A DNA stretch of 31,121 nucleotides from Chara braunii (GCA_003427395.1 BFEA01000729.1:445513-476633), one strand, 5' to 3'; counted from the first letter of the stretch, positions 1 through 8,001 are shown. Program-made: numbers and translations. Notes: a model not told the origin generated them from the sequence alone.

Positions 1-24
1 GCTGGAAAACGGGTCCAGCGTCCC
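1..24 (-). repeat. Truncated copy of the 53-bp inverted-repeat sequence
   Basis: The window opens inside a copy of the sequence that also bounds the 8430-10721 unit. Read on the - strand it is GGGACGCTGGACCCGTTTTC followed by CAGC. The copy is in the right-end orientation, so any element it bounds lies off the left edge. Only 24 bases are visible, so the identification rests on the near match to positions 8430 and 10721. Confidence 0.6.
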
Positions 25-725
25 TTACATATAACTTTGATCGAACAAAATATCAATCCAAAAATCCTCATATCCTAGAATGGTGTTGTACTATTCATGG
101 AACTCTAGATGCCTCTTCAGCCATACAAAATGACCGCCAGAAGAAAAAGGATTAACCTAGCATCTATCTCCATAACCCCCCCCCCTTCTAATGAAATCAC
201 CTATCCTCCCTCTTCCCCCCCAAACCATCCCAGATCCACCAGAGCCAGAGCAGAGGGAGGAAAAGGGTCAGAAAAACACTCAGGTGATCTCAAGGAAGCT
301 GACTTTTGGGCTTCAGACATTTTGACGAGGGATTATTTGGGACTTGTGACCAAGACTTGGTGTTGACGACATTCCCATCTCTCCCCCTCCTCCCCTCCTC
401 TTCGTCTGTGCATGATCAGGGCCTGGCGCCTTCTTCCTGCGTACAGCGCCAGGTCTCTTCACACCTTGTGATGATAATGATGTATGTTTAGTCTGCGTTA
501 AACATTGATTGGGCTAGTCCTTAGTATTCTAGCATTCTGCTTCGCTATCTTGTACTACGTGAAAGAGGTCAGTGTTAAGTCTTCCCCTGTGCTATAAAGC
601 ACCATTTTGTATGTATCAGAATGCACATTGCTTGTTGAGATTCCACTTACACTGCATTATCCATTCAGTCCTTTTTATCACATTGCGGATCCTCGGTTAT
701 TATGTACAACTGGGCATGTAACACA
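25..725. other. Non-coding stretch, nothing recognised
   Basis: Pyrimidine-rich, low-complexity sequence with C runs near 177-187 and 217-222. The short open frames here show no recognisable motif. A TATA-like GCTATAAAGC lies at 591-600 but no convincing gene follows it. Confidence 0.4.
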
Positions 726-841
726 TAGTCTCCACAGTCAACGGGTTGACCGAGCATCTGAGCGGTACATAGTCTCCACAGTCAACGGGTTGGGTAGTCT
801 CCACAGTCAACGGGTTGGGTTGACCGAGCATCTGAGCGGTA
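726..841 (+). repeat. Short tandem repeat block
   Basis: TAGTCTCCACAGTCAACGGG occurs three times, starting near 726, 769 and 794. A second motif, ACCGAGCATCTGAGCGGTA, follows at about 749 and 823. The block is therefore two partly shuffled copies of a roughly 74-bp unit with an extra half copy. No function is evident. Confidence 0.85.
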
Positions 842-1605
842 AACCCTCCTCATCCATCCTCTGCAGTGGGTAGCTAAGCCCTCGTCGCCCGACCTCACCA
901 TCTGTGGCCTGTCGCCTCCTCGCTTCCTGTGACTCTTCTATTCTATGCACCCTCCTATGTGGATGGAGCTGCCCCTTTCGGCTGACCCAGTCCCCTTTCT
1001 GCAGGGGCCCCTTCCTCAAAATTTCAATCCACAGGGCCGGTATGGCCTCCCACGCTTCAGTTAGCCTCTGGAGCCTGTGGAACTGCCTAGGCAGGCACCC
1101 TAATATCATCTCTTCATCTGATCTCCAATCCCCCCTCCCCTCTGAGAGTCCCACAGATGCCCAATCCTATACACACCCTGCTCTGCCCATTGTCATACAA
1201 ATGCTCCCTCCCTACCCTGCCAGGGGTACGGGTCCCCCTCCGCATTGCATATGAACCTGTTATCAAAGAGCGGAGATTGAAGATGGCATCTGCAGACTCT
1301 CGGCACCTCCACTGGAGCTGGATCTTCCCCTTCCGCAGTGATAGCGGCATGGACCAGACCATAAAGCATATCTTCCTCCTTATATGGCCAATTACATTGG
1401 CGCTTGTAAAGCATATGGTTCAACCACCTCCCAGGAGATTCTCATAATAGCATGAGCCAGGCGCTGCTGTGTGATCTTCTGCCATGGTCCCCCCCGCTGT
1501 CAGCAGCAGCACGCACCCGTGCCAAGTTCCTCAGCTGCAATGAGATCATTTGCAGCCATCGGCCTAGAATTCCCAGCCCACCCCACCCCACTCTAGTCTT
1601 GAGTC
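842..1605 (-). pseudogene. Possible decayed LINE-like coding relic
   Basis: On the - strand, two stretches in different frames (1154 to 807 and 1362 to 1114) have protein-like composition, with many Trp, Glu and Arg residues (for example EAWEAIPALWIEILRKG). This resembles the linker between endonuclease and reverse transcriptase in some plant LINEs. No catalytic motif is visible and the frames shift. It could equally be chance open frame in GC-rich repeat DNA. Confidence 0.2.
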
Positions 1606-3066
1606 AATTTCCCCAGGTCGGTGAGGCCTCGAATTCCCGGCCGTAAGATTTGTACGAGGACGGAGGTTGTGGAAAATGGGAAGGTACTGGTAGAATACGT
1701 GCTTGGGGTAAAAGAGGCATTGAAAGGCTTGGTTTTGTCACCGCTTGACAGGAACCCAGGGGCAACTCTTGTGGAATGTCCGTGGCACTACAGTCGGGGG
1801 ATGAAACTGGTGTATAACGAAAACGAAAAGTGCACAAGCGCGAAGGAAAGCGAAGAGGAAATCCTGAAGAGAATGAGGAAGGAATTCCAGAAAAAGAAAC
1901 TGGAACGAGTGATGGGATGAAACAGAGATGGACGAATACAGGATGCCTTCATTTTAAGCAAGCACAAGGATGTAAGAAAGAAAAGACCAATCTGCCCGTC
2001 CTGCCAGAGCCCGATCAGATCTGCAACAAAAGTTCTGACGAAAACCCTGAACTTGATGATCAGGGAGACAAAGAAGGAGCACTTTAACATGCATGCAACA
2101 CGCGATCTAAAACCAGCACTAGCCAAGGTAAATAAGGATGTAAGAAAAATGGGGCTGGATGCTAGGATTATGATAAGAACATTTGATATCAAAGAAATGT
2201 TCACCATGATCCCGCATAATGAGATCAAAAGAGCAGTGAATTGGATTATGGATGAATTTCGGCAGAAAGGACAATACTGGGTCAGAATACAAACAAGGGG
2301 AAAAGGCGCGAAGTTTGCAAAATCAGCTGGTGAAGGTGGATGGAAATCAGTAAGGTTGTCCGATCTGGAGAAACTAACCGAGTTCATGTTGAACAACGTT
2401 TTCTTCAAGTCAATGGGGGAGATTTTGAAACAAAACACAGGCATCCCGATGGGTGGACATGCAAGCCCCTCGTTGGCATGCTTGGTGTGCATGTTTGCAG
2501 AGAACAAGTTCATACACTCGTTGGGGAGCGAAAAGAAGTTGATCTGCGGAAAAAGGTTCATCGACGACCTGATCTTGATCACATGGTATAAAAACAAGGA
2601 TGGAGAAAAAGAAGCAATGCAAAGAATGGAAAAGATATCAGGTTGCTATCACAAGGACCTCATACTCGAACGGACAGATGATGGATTGAATCACGTAGAC
2701 TTTCTGGAGACGACGGTCCTGGTCACGAAAGCACCAGCCGATATTGTTTCCTTTCACAGATTCAAGAATTTTGCAACAATATGGAACAAAGAGGAACATG
2801 TGTTAAAAACGACAAGAAGCTGCGAGTCCTTCAGTTCGAATGAACAAAAGTATGCCTTCATTGTGGGAACCATGTATAGGATCATCAGCAAATCATCGAC
2901 ATCTGCTACCTTGCCAATGAGTCTGATGACCCTACACAGAGAACTGAGATCGTTAGAATACACAACAGATATGTTTTTGAGAGGAATGAAGAAAGTCGCA
3001 AATAGGGTGGGTGGGAGGGACTGGCCTGAGCTCTATGAACGTTTTTTGGGGATATACCTTGGGTAG
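1606..3066 (+). pseudogene. Penelope-like reverse transcriptase, 5' truncated, one in-frame stop
   Basis: This is a reverse transcriptase relic. The reading frame from about 1606 to 3066 is open except for one TGA at 1918-1920. Before the stop it has LVLSPLDRNPGATLVECP, like the region upstream of the RT core in Penelope-like elements. After it come a CPSCQSP segment (about 1996-2016), motif A FDIKEMFTMIP (Asp codon 2185), a GIPMGGHASPSLACL block (from 2440) and the catalytic FIDD box (2557-2568). The two metal-binding Asp positions are present. Stops at 1594 and 1600 close the frame upstream, so the 5' part is missing. No GIY-YIG endonuclease is visible on either side. The G-P-M-G-x-x-x-S-P and F-x-D-D pattern fits Penelope-like elements better than LINE or LTR enzymes. 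The exact clade is not determined. Confidence 0.6.
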
Positions 3067-3400
3067 AGGTGACCAAACCTACCGGTTGGAGGATGGAGGA
3101 GTACCACGAGATGAGTGACGTGGAAGCGCCTGAGCTCGACAAAGGGACATGCAACACTGAAGAAATCACACGGGATGGCTGGATGGCTCTGCAGCTAAAG
3201 ACAAGTCTACTGATATTCGTATGTGGTATGCAGCACGCAAGGTCTGGTAACGACAAGTCTGCTGATATTCGCATGTGGTATGCAGCGCTCAAGGACAGCA
3301 ACTGGAAACAGCCCGCTGGGCGGGAATATCTGCAAGGCACGACACTATGTGATCTGTTTCAGACTATGGGCGGCCGCTGATAACGTGCCGCACGTACGAC
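3067..3400 (+). repeat. 3' flank of the Penelope-like RT, with a 52-bp tandem duplication
   Basis: A GACAAGTCTRCTGATATTCG motif followed by YATGTGGTATGCAGC occurs at about 3200 and again at about 3252, a direct duplication with 52-bp period. A frame from 3069 to 3380 immediately follows the RT stop in another phase. It looks protein-like (for example MWYAALKDSNWKQP), so it may be a frameshifted C-terminal continuation. No domain is recognised. Confidence 0.6.
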
Positions 3401-4094
3401 GATATTGCTGACGACAGCTAGATAAAATAAAAATAAATATAATAATAAATAAATCGGAAAGTGTGGGACCAAGGTTTGGCACAGTGGGAACCGGGTGTAG
3501 CCGGACCTAGGTTGGACTCAGGAGGGAACCGGGAGTAGCCGGCCCAGCATCTGAAAGACTATTTATTGGAAGCAGGGGACAGCCCGAACGCAGTCTGAGC
3601 GGATTGGAGTAGAAGGACTGTGCGGTGCGAGAGCATGGTGTCGTGTGTGAGCGCACTGCGTGACGATGTAATTATGTCCGTGAGATGTAAAGCTCCTAAT
3701 TACATTGTTGATATTGAATAATTCTCTTCTCAATTTCCCCCACGTCACCCTGCTTATGCTGTCCTCCTTTGTCACCTGCCCCACCTAAAGATATTCCCGG
3801 ATCGCTTTTCTCAGCTGAGCGAATAACGTTCTGTTTGGCATATGTGCCTCACCCGCATACGACATGGTGGCGAGCACGGAGTTCTTGATTACCAAGGCTT
3901 TCGCAAATGTGCCCAAGCTACCCAGTACGTGCGACCAGAACATTGTGTGGTCTGCCATGATGTGTTGTTAGGTTCTTGTGAACCGACGTTCGCTGGTTGT
4001 ATGGAGTAACACTTGTATGATGATACTGACGATGATGTGCAGTTTATACTCACCACATTCTTATAGTTGCCGCAGTCGTCAATGCAGTGCAGAG
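3401..4094. other. Non-coding, possible LTR or UTR remnant
   Basis: An AT-rich run (3420-3455) is followed by two direct copies of GGGAACCGGGWGTAGCCGG near 3487 and 3524. Around 3970-4060, on the - strand, the sequence continues beyond the LINE fragment and contains a GTGAGTATAAAC stretch resembling a splice donor. I recognise no gene. Confidence 0.4.
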
Positions 4095-4659
4095 TCACCT
4101 GGGCTGCCCCCCCACCTGGCAGCCTGAGGTGATATTCACCCCAAAGAAGCACAGCCGTTTGTGCTCCCCCAACATAGGTATATCCCAACCTTCTGGTGGG
4201 GGCAAGCCCTTAGGCAGAACTGCTTTGGACTTGCCCCAGTTAACTCTCGCCCCCGAGTGCTTATAAAAGGTCGCCAAGTCTTACGTCAGTACACACACAC
4301 ACACACACAAAAAAAAAAAAAGGTCGCCAAGTCTTCCGTCAGCACTGCAAGCTGCTGCGATGGCCCCGAATGTCGTCAGCAAACGCAGACAATTTCAGCC
4401 GCTAGCCCAGTCAGATTTTCTACCCTCGCAGCCTATCATCCTCCCTCAGCCGGCCGTGCAGTGCTTCTATACAGATCACGTACGGGACAGGGGATTGTGG
4501 ACATCCCTGCCTCACCGACCTGGTGATCCTGATCCCTTTCAACCTTACCCCATTGACTTGCATAAAGGTTTGAGCGTTAGATAACAAAGTCCCCACCCAT
4601 CCCCTAAAAATTCCGCCAATGCACCGCCTTTCCATAGTTTGTAGCGTAAACTCCCCCAC
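4095..4659 (-). pseudogene. LINE reverse transcriptase fragment, broken
   Basis: A non-LTR (LINE) reverse transcriptase relic. Reading from 4659 downward, the first frame (to 4420) contains the RT signature RSVRQGCPQSPVPYVICIEA, which is usually RSVRQGCPLSP. After a frame change comes the catalytic FADD box (codons at 4373-4384). The typical post-catalytic segment ATFYKHSGARVNWGKSKAV follows in the frame from 4277. The frame is interrupted by stops between 4420 and 4385 and by a small insertion at 4290-4320. Upstream RT motifs and the endonuclease are absent, so this is an internal fragment. Confidence 0.8.
4268..4342 (+). mobile_element. Tail-only retroposition, (CA)n-A(n), with 22-bp target duplication
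   Basis: A 22-base segment beginning AGGTCGCCAAGTCTT (4268-4289) is repeated at 4321-4342 with one mismatch. Between the copies is only a (CA)n stretch followed by an A run (4290-4320). Removing one copy and the insert rejoins the LINE RT frame (LTEDLATF leading into YKHSGARVNW). This is what a LINE-type insertion truncated down to its 3' tail would leave. The (CA)n may have expanded later. Confidence 0.75.
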
Positions 4660-4802
4660 GGAACAGAGTGGTTTTGCCAGTTTGTTTAGTTAATGTTACG
4701 TTTGAGAGACGTACGTTTCAATTGTCCTTTGCGTCCGAAAGAAAGGTTTGAAAGGAGTAGCCAGTACTGTCTTCCTAGTTTTGTTTTGTAGTGGTGTTGT
4801 TT
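4660..4802. other. Spacer, nothing recognised
   Basis: Ordinary AT-leaning sequence between the LINE fragment and the snRNA chimera. No motif is seen. Confidence 0.4.
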
Positions 4803-4838
4803 TTGCAGTGCAATTTTTTTTTTTTTTTTTTTTTTTTT

Positions 4839-4904
4839 CCACGTGGCCCGATGGACCACGGATCAGATATTAAACTGATCAGAACAGATACTACACGTGA
4901 TCTT
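4839..4904 (-). pseudogene. U2: U2 snRNA segment, about nt 24-90 (downstream half of the chimera)
   Basis: This segment contains the branch-site recognition sequence GTAGTA (U2 normally pairs with the intron branch point here), then ATCTGTTCTGATCAGTTTAATATCTG and a stem-loop IIa-like GTGGTCCATCGGGCCAC. It ends directly in poly(A), so the Sm site and 3' stem-loops are missing. Differences from usual plant U2 (for example an A to C change in AAGATCACG) suggest an old copy. It is not a functional gene. Confidence 0.9.
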
Positions 4905-4940
4905 TTCTCGATTCATGCGTGTCATCCTTGCGCAGGGGCC

Positions 4941-4972
<32 letters not shown>

Positions 4973-4990
4973 ACGGATGTCCTGAAGGAC
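4905..4990 (-). pseudogene. U6: U6 snRNA segment inside the chimera
   Basis: This segment spans the U6 5' stem-loop, the AAATTGGAACGATACAGAGA region (ACAGAGA box, pairs with the 5' splice site), the AGC triad and the ISL segment. It stops at ATCGAGAA, short of the 3' oligo(T). The match to plant U6 is nearly complete. The copy sits inside U2 sequence with no Pol III promoter of its own, so it is a retropseudogene. Confidence 0.92.
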
Positions 4991-4992
4991 AA

Positions 4993-5030
4993 ACTACACT
5001 TGATCTTAGCCAAAAGGCCGAGAAAGGTAT
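4993..5030 (-). pseudogene. U2: U2 snRNA 5' end, nt 1-38 (upstream part of the chimera)
   Basis: This part matches the plant U2 5' end exactly to nt 38, within the branch-site recognition element, then changes to U6. Its last 15 nt are repeated after U6. That means either a double template switch or a U6 insertion into U2 with a 15-nt duplication. Confidence 0.9.
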
Positions 5031-5081
5031 TGCAGTGCAAAATTCGTGTGCAGTGGTCTGCTTGTTGATGGTACAGACTAT

Positions 5082-5205
5082 GGGCCTCGATGCACTACTC
5101 TCCAAATGTGCGCAAAACGAGACTGAATCCAACGCTAGAACAGGGAAAGATACATTGCCATCGTTTTTGTCGTTTGGGCATGTTGCGAGTAGTGCAGCGA
5201 GGCCC
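5082..5205. repeat. Inverted-repeat hairpin 1 (GGGCCTCG family)
   Basis: Arm 5082-5100 (GGGCCTCGATGCACTACTC) is the reverse complement of 5187-5205 with one mismatch. Weaker pairing continues inward. The loop is about 86 nt. Arm sequence is shared with hairpin 2. Confidence 0.7.
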
Positions 5206-5283
5206 TCTGACAAGGAATTACGAATTTGAGTATGGTTCGTCGTTAGAATCCTCCTGCATCCTTCCTTCATGGGTGCAACTTAG

Positions 5284-5409
5284 GAGGGCCTCGCCACGCC
5301 ACTCTCGAAATGTGAAAAGGTCAAAGATGTGGCTCGTGCATCTGGCCATGTTCTAGCGGGAAGTTCATTCTCATTTTGCACATTTCGAGAGTGGTGTGGC
5401 GAGGCCCTC
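5284..5409. repeat. Inverted-repeat hairpin 2 (GGGCCTCG family), about 35-bp stem
   Basis: Arm 5284-5318 pairs with 5374-5409 across about 35 positions, with one mismatch and one bulged base. The loop is about 55 nt. Both arms share GGGCCTCG...CACTCTCGAAATGTG. The size and pairing resemble a small-RNA precursor or a very short MITE. Nothing here shows expression. Confidence 0.8.
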
Positions 5410-5414
5410 GGTTC

Positions 5415-5705
5415 TCAGACAGGAGCAGCTAGCTGTTCAATCAGCCCAGCTTCAATCCGCGGGATCTCTCGGTTCGCAGATAAGATTTCAGGCAGGAACC
5501 ACAAATCAATCTGAAGTCCCGGCGTGGACTGGGCAAGATACAGAATGCCCCCTTGGGTAGTCCTGACTCCTGGCGTATCGTCAGGCCCAAGTGGGATCCA
5601 GCTGTCAAATCCAATTAAAAGCAAGGCATTCCAGCCTGCATCGGAGGTTGAGCCAGAGAAGAAAGAATGAAAGTCATTTAAAAGGACCAGGAGTAGAGAA
5701 TACAT
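5415..5705 (-). CDS. Possible coding fragment, unidentified
   Basis: An open - strand frame of about 96 codons has protein-like composition (for example GFDSWIPLGPDDTPGVRTTQ) and ends at 5415. A CCGATGCAG that could act as a splice acceptor precedes GCTGGAATGCC near 5642. It could be an exon of a dead host gene or retroelement coding relic. I do not recognise a family, and the frame could be fortuitous. Confidence 0.2.
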   Translation of the reverse strand: MYSLLLVLLNDFHSFFSGSTSDAGWNALLLIGFDSWIPLGPDDTPGVRTTQGGILYLAQSTPGLQIDLWFLPEILSANREIPRIEAGLIEQLAAPV

Positions 5706-5808
5706 ACTCGGGCTTTCACCAGCCCCCCTGGTCTCAGGATTTCAGGATGCTCTGCAGAATCGGAGGCCACTTGACGCAGGAATTGCAAGGTTGGAGATGG
5801 CTTTCATC

Positions 5809-5809
<1 letters not shown>

Positions 5810-5843
<34 letters not shown>
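5810..5843 (+). repeat. Poly(C) tract, 34 nt, followed by (TCC)n
   Basis: An uninterrupted run of C from 5810 to 5843 is followed by TCCTCCTCCTCCCCC. Such runs form i-motif or G-quadruplex structures and are error-prone in sequencing, so the exact length is doubtful. Confidence 0.9.
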
Positions 5844-5846
<3 letters not shown>

Positions 5847-5967
5847 TCCTCCTCCCCCTGTAAGATTTCAGGACGCTTTGCTCAAGGCCTCAAACTGTCG
5901 CCGCCAGACCAAAACTGTGATTGCAACAAGGCAATATACTCCCAGATGTACTCGTGGTTGAAACGCA

Positions 5968-6123
5968 GGGCCTCGCCCCACTACACAACGTTCTAAATGT
6001 ATCTGGAGCTCACAGTCAGTCGGCCGGATATTACATTCAGAATGTTGGACTCCTGCGAATGCACCGGGTCCAGAAAGGAGTCCAAATGCATGTAGAATGT
6101 CGAGTGGTGAAGCTAGCGAGGCC
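5968..6123. repeat. Inverted-repeat hairpin 3 (GGGCCTCG family), diverged
   Basis: GGGCCTCGCCCCACTAC at 5968-5984 and its continuation to 6000 pair imperfectly with 6092-6123. The arm again carries CCTCGC...CACTAC...TTCTA. This third member of the family is clearly weaker than hairpins 1 and 2. Confidence 0.4.
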
Positions 6124-6159
6124 GGTAGTCACAAGCTTGCATGGACCTTCAGTTTAATT

Positions 6160-6186
6160 AGTCCTCAGGTCCTTCGGGACATCCGT

Positions 6187-6218
<32 letters not shown>

Positions 6219-6510
6219 AGCCCCTGCGCTTTCAAGGATGACACGCATAAATCGAGAAATGGTCCAAATCAATAGGTCACCAGGGCTTAGTACATGATTT
6301 GAGCAGAGTAGCTTAAACTTCCAGAACCCTCTGTTGGCTAAAGTTCCCTCCTTGATTTTCCTCGATTTTCTTAAGTCAGTCAGAAGTTTCCCGGGTCCTC
6401 TGGTCCCGTAAAAAGCGAAGCTGGCTAATGCTGCCAGAGAGTCACCTTTTACCGGGTTGAATTGTGGAGACCCCGGCTCCAGACCAATCTTCTTTGAATT
6501 CGAAACAAAT

Positions 6511-6549
<39 letters not shown>

Positions 6550-6553
6550 TCAG
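6160..6553 (+). mobile_element. Retroposed U6-LINE chimera with poly(A) and 9-bp target duplication
   Basis: U6 snRNA sequence (6169-6269) is fused to the 3' end of a LINE family (6270-6516) and a 29-nt poly(A) (6517-6545). AGTCCTCAG flanks it at 6160-6168 and 6545-6553. The LINE part (GCTGGCTAATGCTGCC...CCGGGTTGAATTGTGGAG...CCCCGGC) matches in layout the 3' UTR of the LINE ending at 28264 (CCGGCTGAAGCTGCC...CCGGGTTGAATTGTGAGG...CCCGGCC). The arrangement fits reverse transcription starting on LINE RNA and switching template to U6 RNA. Confidence 0.9.
6169..6269 (+). pseudogene. U6: U6 snRNA retrocopy (5' part of the chimera)
   Basis: Starts exactly at the U6 5' end (GTCCTTCGGGACATCCG) and runs through ACAGAGA, AGCATAGCCCCTGCGC and CGAGAAATGGTCCAAAT. 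It has a 4-base insertion (TTTC) within the CGCAAGG segment and a G to A change in AGCATGG. No terminal T run is present. It is not a functional gene: it lacks an upstream promoter and sits inside a target duplication. Confidence 0.92.
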
Positions 6554-7090
6554 TAGAACCCAATGGTCTGTCACCGTACTGAGGGTAGTCCCGAAAGGAC
6601 GGAAGGCGATTCTTGTCCCCGTACTCCATATGTCACAATGGCAGAGACGAGAGAACGCTCCCAATGGGAGGGGAGTCCGGAGAGAACCCAGCACTCTTTC
6701 TGCTTCTGGGGGAAATTGCAGCCAACAGCTGTCTTGGATGCGGGCCATGGAATCGGCGACCAATGACCATTGCCATAAGAGAATGAATCATGCCAGGTCT
6801 AGAGCCAAGTTCGCGCAAGTGCACCTGCTCACGTGGGCCCTCCCCTGGCAGGCCCATTCATCTGGATCTTATCTCAGATCATGCACCGGGCCATCCTTCC
6901 AGGGAAAGTTCGGACGCAGGCATTGGAGCACTGAGAGAACCACTGTGGCACTCACTGGGACCAAAATCAACGCTGAAATGAAGCAGCTGAGGTTGCGTAA
7001 GGATAAATAAGCTCAAATGATTAGTTAACCGCAAGTCCGAACTATGCAGACGTCCATAATTACTCCACACGCGGCCTGTGCTGTGTTTTA
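6554..7090. other. Non-coding stretch, nothing recognised
   Basis: Mixed-composition DNA after the U6 chimera. Several short frames are open on both strands but none carries a recognisable motif. No repeats or RNA genes are evident. Confidence 0.35.
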
Positions 7091-7092
7091 CA

Positions 7093-7157
7093 TATGAATT
7101 TATTATTTTATTATTTTATTATCCTATTATTTTATTATTTTATTATTTTATTATTTT
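7093..7157 (+). repeat. (TTATT)n microsatellite
   Basis: Imperfect repeats of TTATTTTATTATTT, with a TTATCC interruption. It immediately precedes the AT-rich organelle-like segment. Confidence 0.85.
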
Positions 7158-7262
7158 ACAAATGATTTTCTTTAATCATTTGTTAAACCACCAGTACTTC
7201 CTAACGTCGTGCCTGTTAACAAGCCACGATTTCAGGAAACGTACGAACTTAACCATTTTACT

Positions 7263-7412
7263 ACATGCTTCCGTCTGATAATCAGCTTATGCTGTATCTT
7301 ATGTATTCCTTTATCCTTTGAATATATGAAATGTTCTGGAATACTATTGACAGAGTTTATAATATTTTTATTATTTACAACTCTAGGAGCAATGATATTA
7401 TCTAGATCATAA
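7263..7412 (+). pseudogene. Possible mitochondrial nad2-like fragment
   Basis: A frame ending at 7412 encodes a hydrophobic, membrane-like peptide (IISLCCILCIPLSFEYMKC, then LLTEFIIFLLFTTLGAMIL). Composition and layout resemble the early transmembrane region of NADH dehydrogenase subunit 2, and the DNA is much more AT-rich than its neighbours. It would be nuclear-integrated mitochondrial DNA. The match is from general resemblance only, so confidence is low. Confidence 0.3.
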
Positions 7413-7424
7413 GGGAAAGGAACT

Positions 7425-7952
7425 GGGACCTTGTCCCACTTGCACGGTTAAGTCGAGGCAGCTCAACGCACAGCTAAAAAAAATCATTTTAATTCGATTT
7501 CAAATGAGAAATGCATTTATGAATGGCAGGAATACAATTGTTCTCGTTTTTCATTTTTCACAATTGGAGTGGCATAGGGGCACTTCCATAGCAGAAAATG
7601 AAGAGGTGCCCGAATCCCGTCCAAAAAATGGCAAACGGAAGGAGGCTTGTACAGTTTCTCTTGGAAAACGCCTGTTGGGGAAACAAGAGGGTCGGTGAAC
7701 TAGCTGTCTCAAAAAAAGGAGACAGCTAGTTCAACGGAAAGTAGAGAGGGTAGGGGTAGTAGTATTGGAGAGAAAGGATTTATTTCTGTTTTTTGTTGTA
7801 AGAAAAAGCGAAGATGGTCTCTATTGCCCTTTTTATTAAAAACGGGCCGTTAGATGAATTGGACGACGTCCATCTCCCTTGTCGCGTACAGTCACACAGG
7901 CTCGAAAACCCCACGTTGACCGAGCTCAACGGAGCTAGTGGGACAAGGTCCC
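7425..7952. repeat. Segment bounded by a 16-bp perfect inverted repeat
   Basis: GGGACCTTGTCCCACT at 7425-7440 is the exact reverse complement of 7937-7952. The repeats lie just inside a poly(A)-tailed insertion ending at 8034. Whether this marks a transposon or chance self-complementarity of a mobile 3' end is unclear. Confidence 0.5.
7697..7732. repeat. Perfect 14-bp hairpin with A-rich loop
   Basis: GAACTAGCTGTCTC (7697-7710) pairs perfectly with 7719-7732 across an 8-nt loop, AAAAAAAG. It lies inside the poly(A)-tailed insertion. No T run follows, so it is not an obvious terminator. Confidence 0.85.
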
Positions 7953-7999
7953 CGGACTGTTGCTCCCCAGAATGGTAGCAGCCAGAGCCATGAGGTTCT

Positions 8000-8001
<2 letters not shown>

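Larger units (their letters stand above)
4803..5040 (-). mobile_element. Retroposed chimeric U2-U6-U2 snRNA copy with poly(A) and target duplication
   Basis: On the - strand from 5030 the sequence is the U2 snRNA 5' end (nt 1-38, ATACCTTTCTCGGCC...GTAGT; 5030 to 4993). Two Ts follow, then a near-complete U6 snRNA (4990 to about 4905: 5' GTCC hairpin, the ACAGAGA box, AGCATGGCCCCTGCGCAAGG). U2 then resumes, restarting at its nt 24 (AAGATCACGTGTAG..., 4904 to 4839) through stem-loop IIa. The 3' end carries 25 A residues (Ts at 4814-4838). The whole unit is flanked by TTGCAGTGCAA at 4803-4813 and 5030-5040. These are the hallmarks of LINE-mediated retroposition. U2 nt 24-38 is present on both sides of U6. 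Confidence 0.93.

Noticed and set aside
721-841. CRISPR-like array
   Set aside because: Only three copies with irregular spacing and near-absent spacers, in a eukaryotic context. It is a shuffled tandem repeat.
1918-1920. Reassignment of TGA to Trp (several TGA codons interrupt coding here)
   Set aside because: TAA and TAG also interrupt the same gypsy frame, and all affected genes are dead elements, so ordinary decay explains it.
1788-2597. 269-codon frame on the - strand
   Set aside because: It is the antisense shadow of the Penelope-like RT, which carries the recognisable motifs on the + strand.
4839-5030. Functional U2 or U6 snRNA genes
   Set aside because: Both are partial, fused, poly(A)-tailed and inside a target duplication. 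The U2 part lacks the Sm site and 3' stems, and no upstream promoter elements are visible.
7719-7740. Rho-independent-type terminator at the 14-bp hairpin
   Set aside because: No T run follows on either strand at the proper distance, and the context is eukaryotic.
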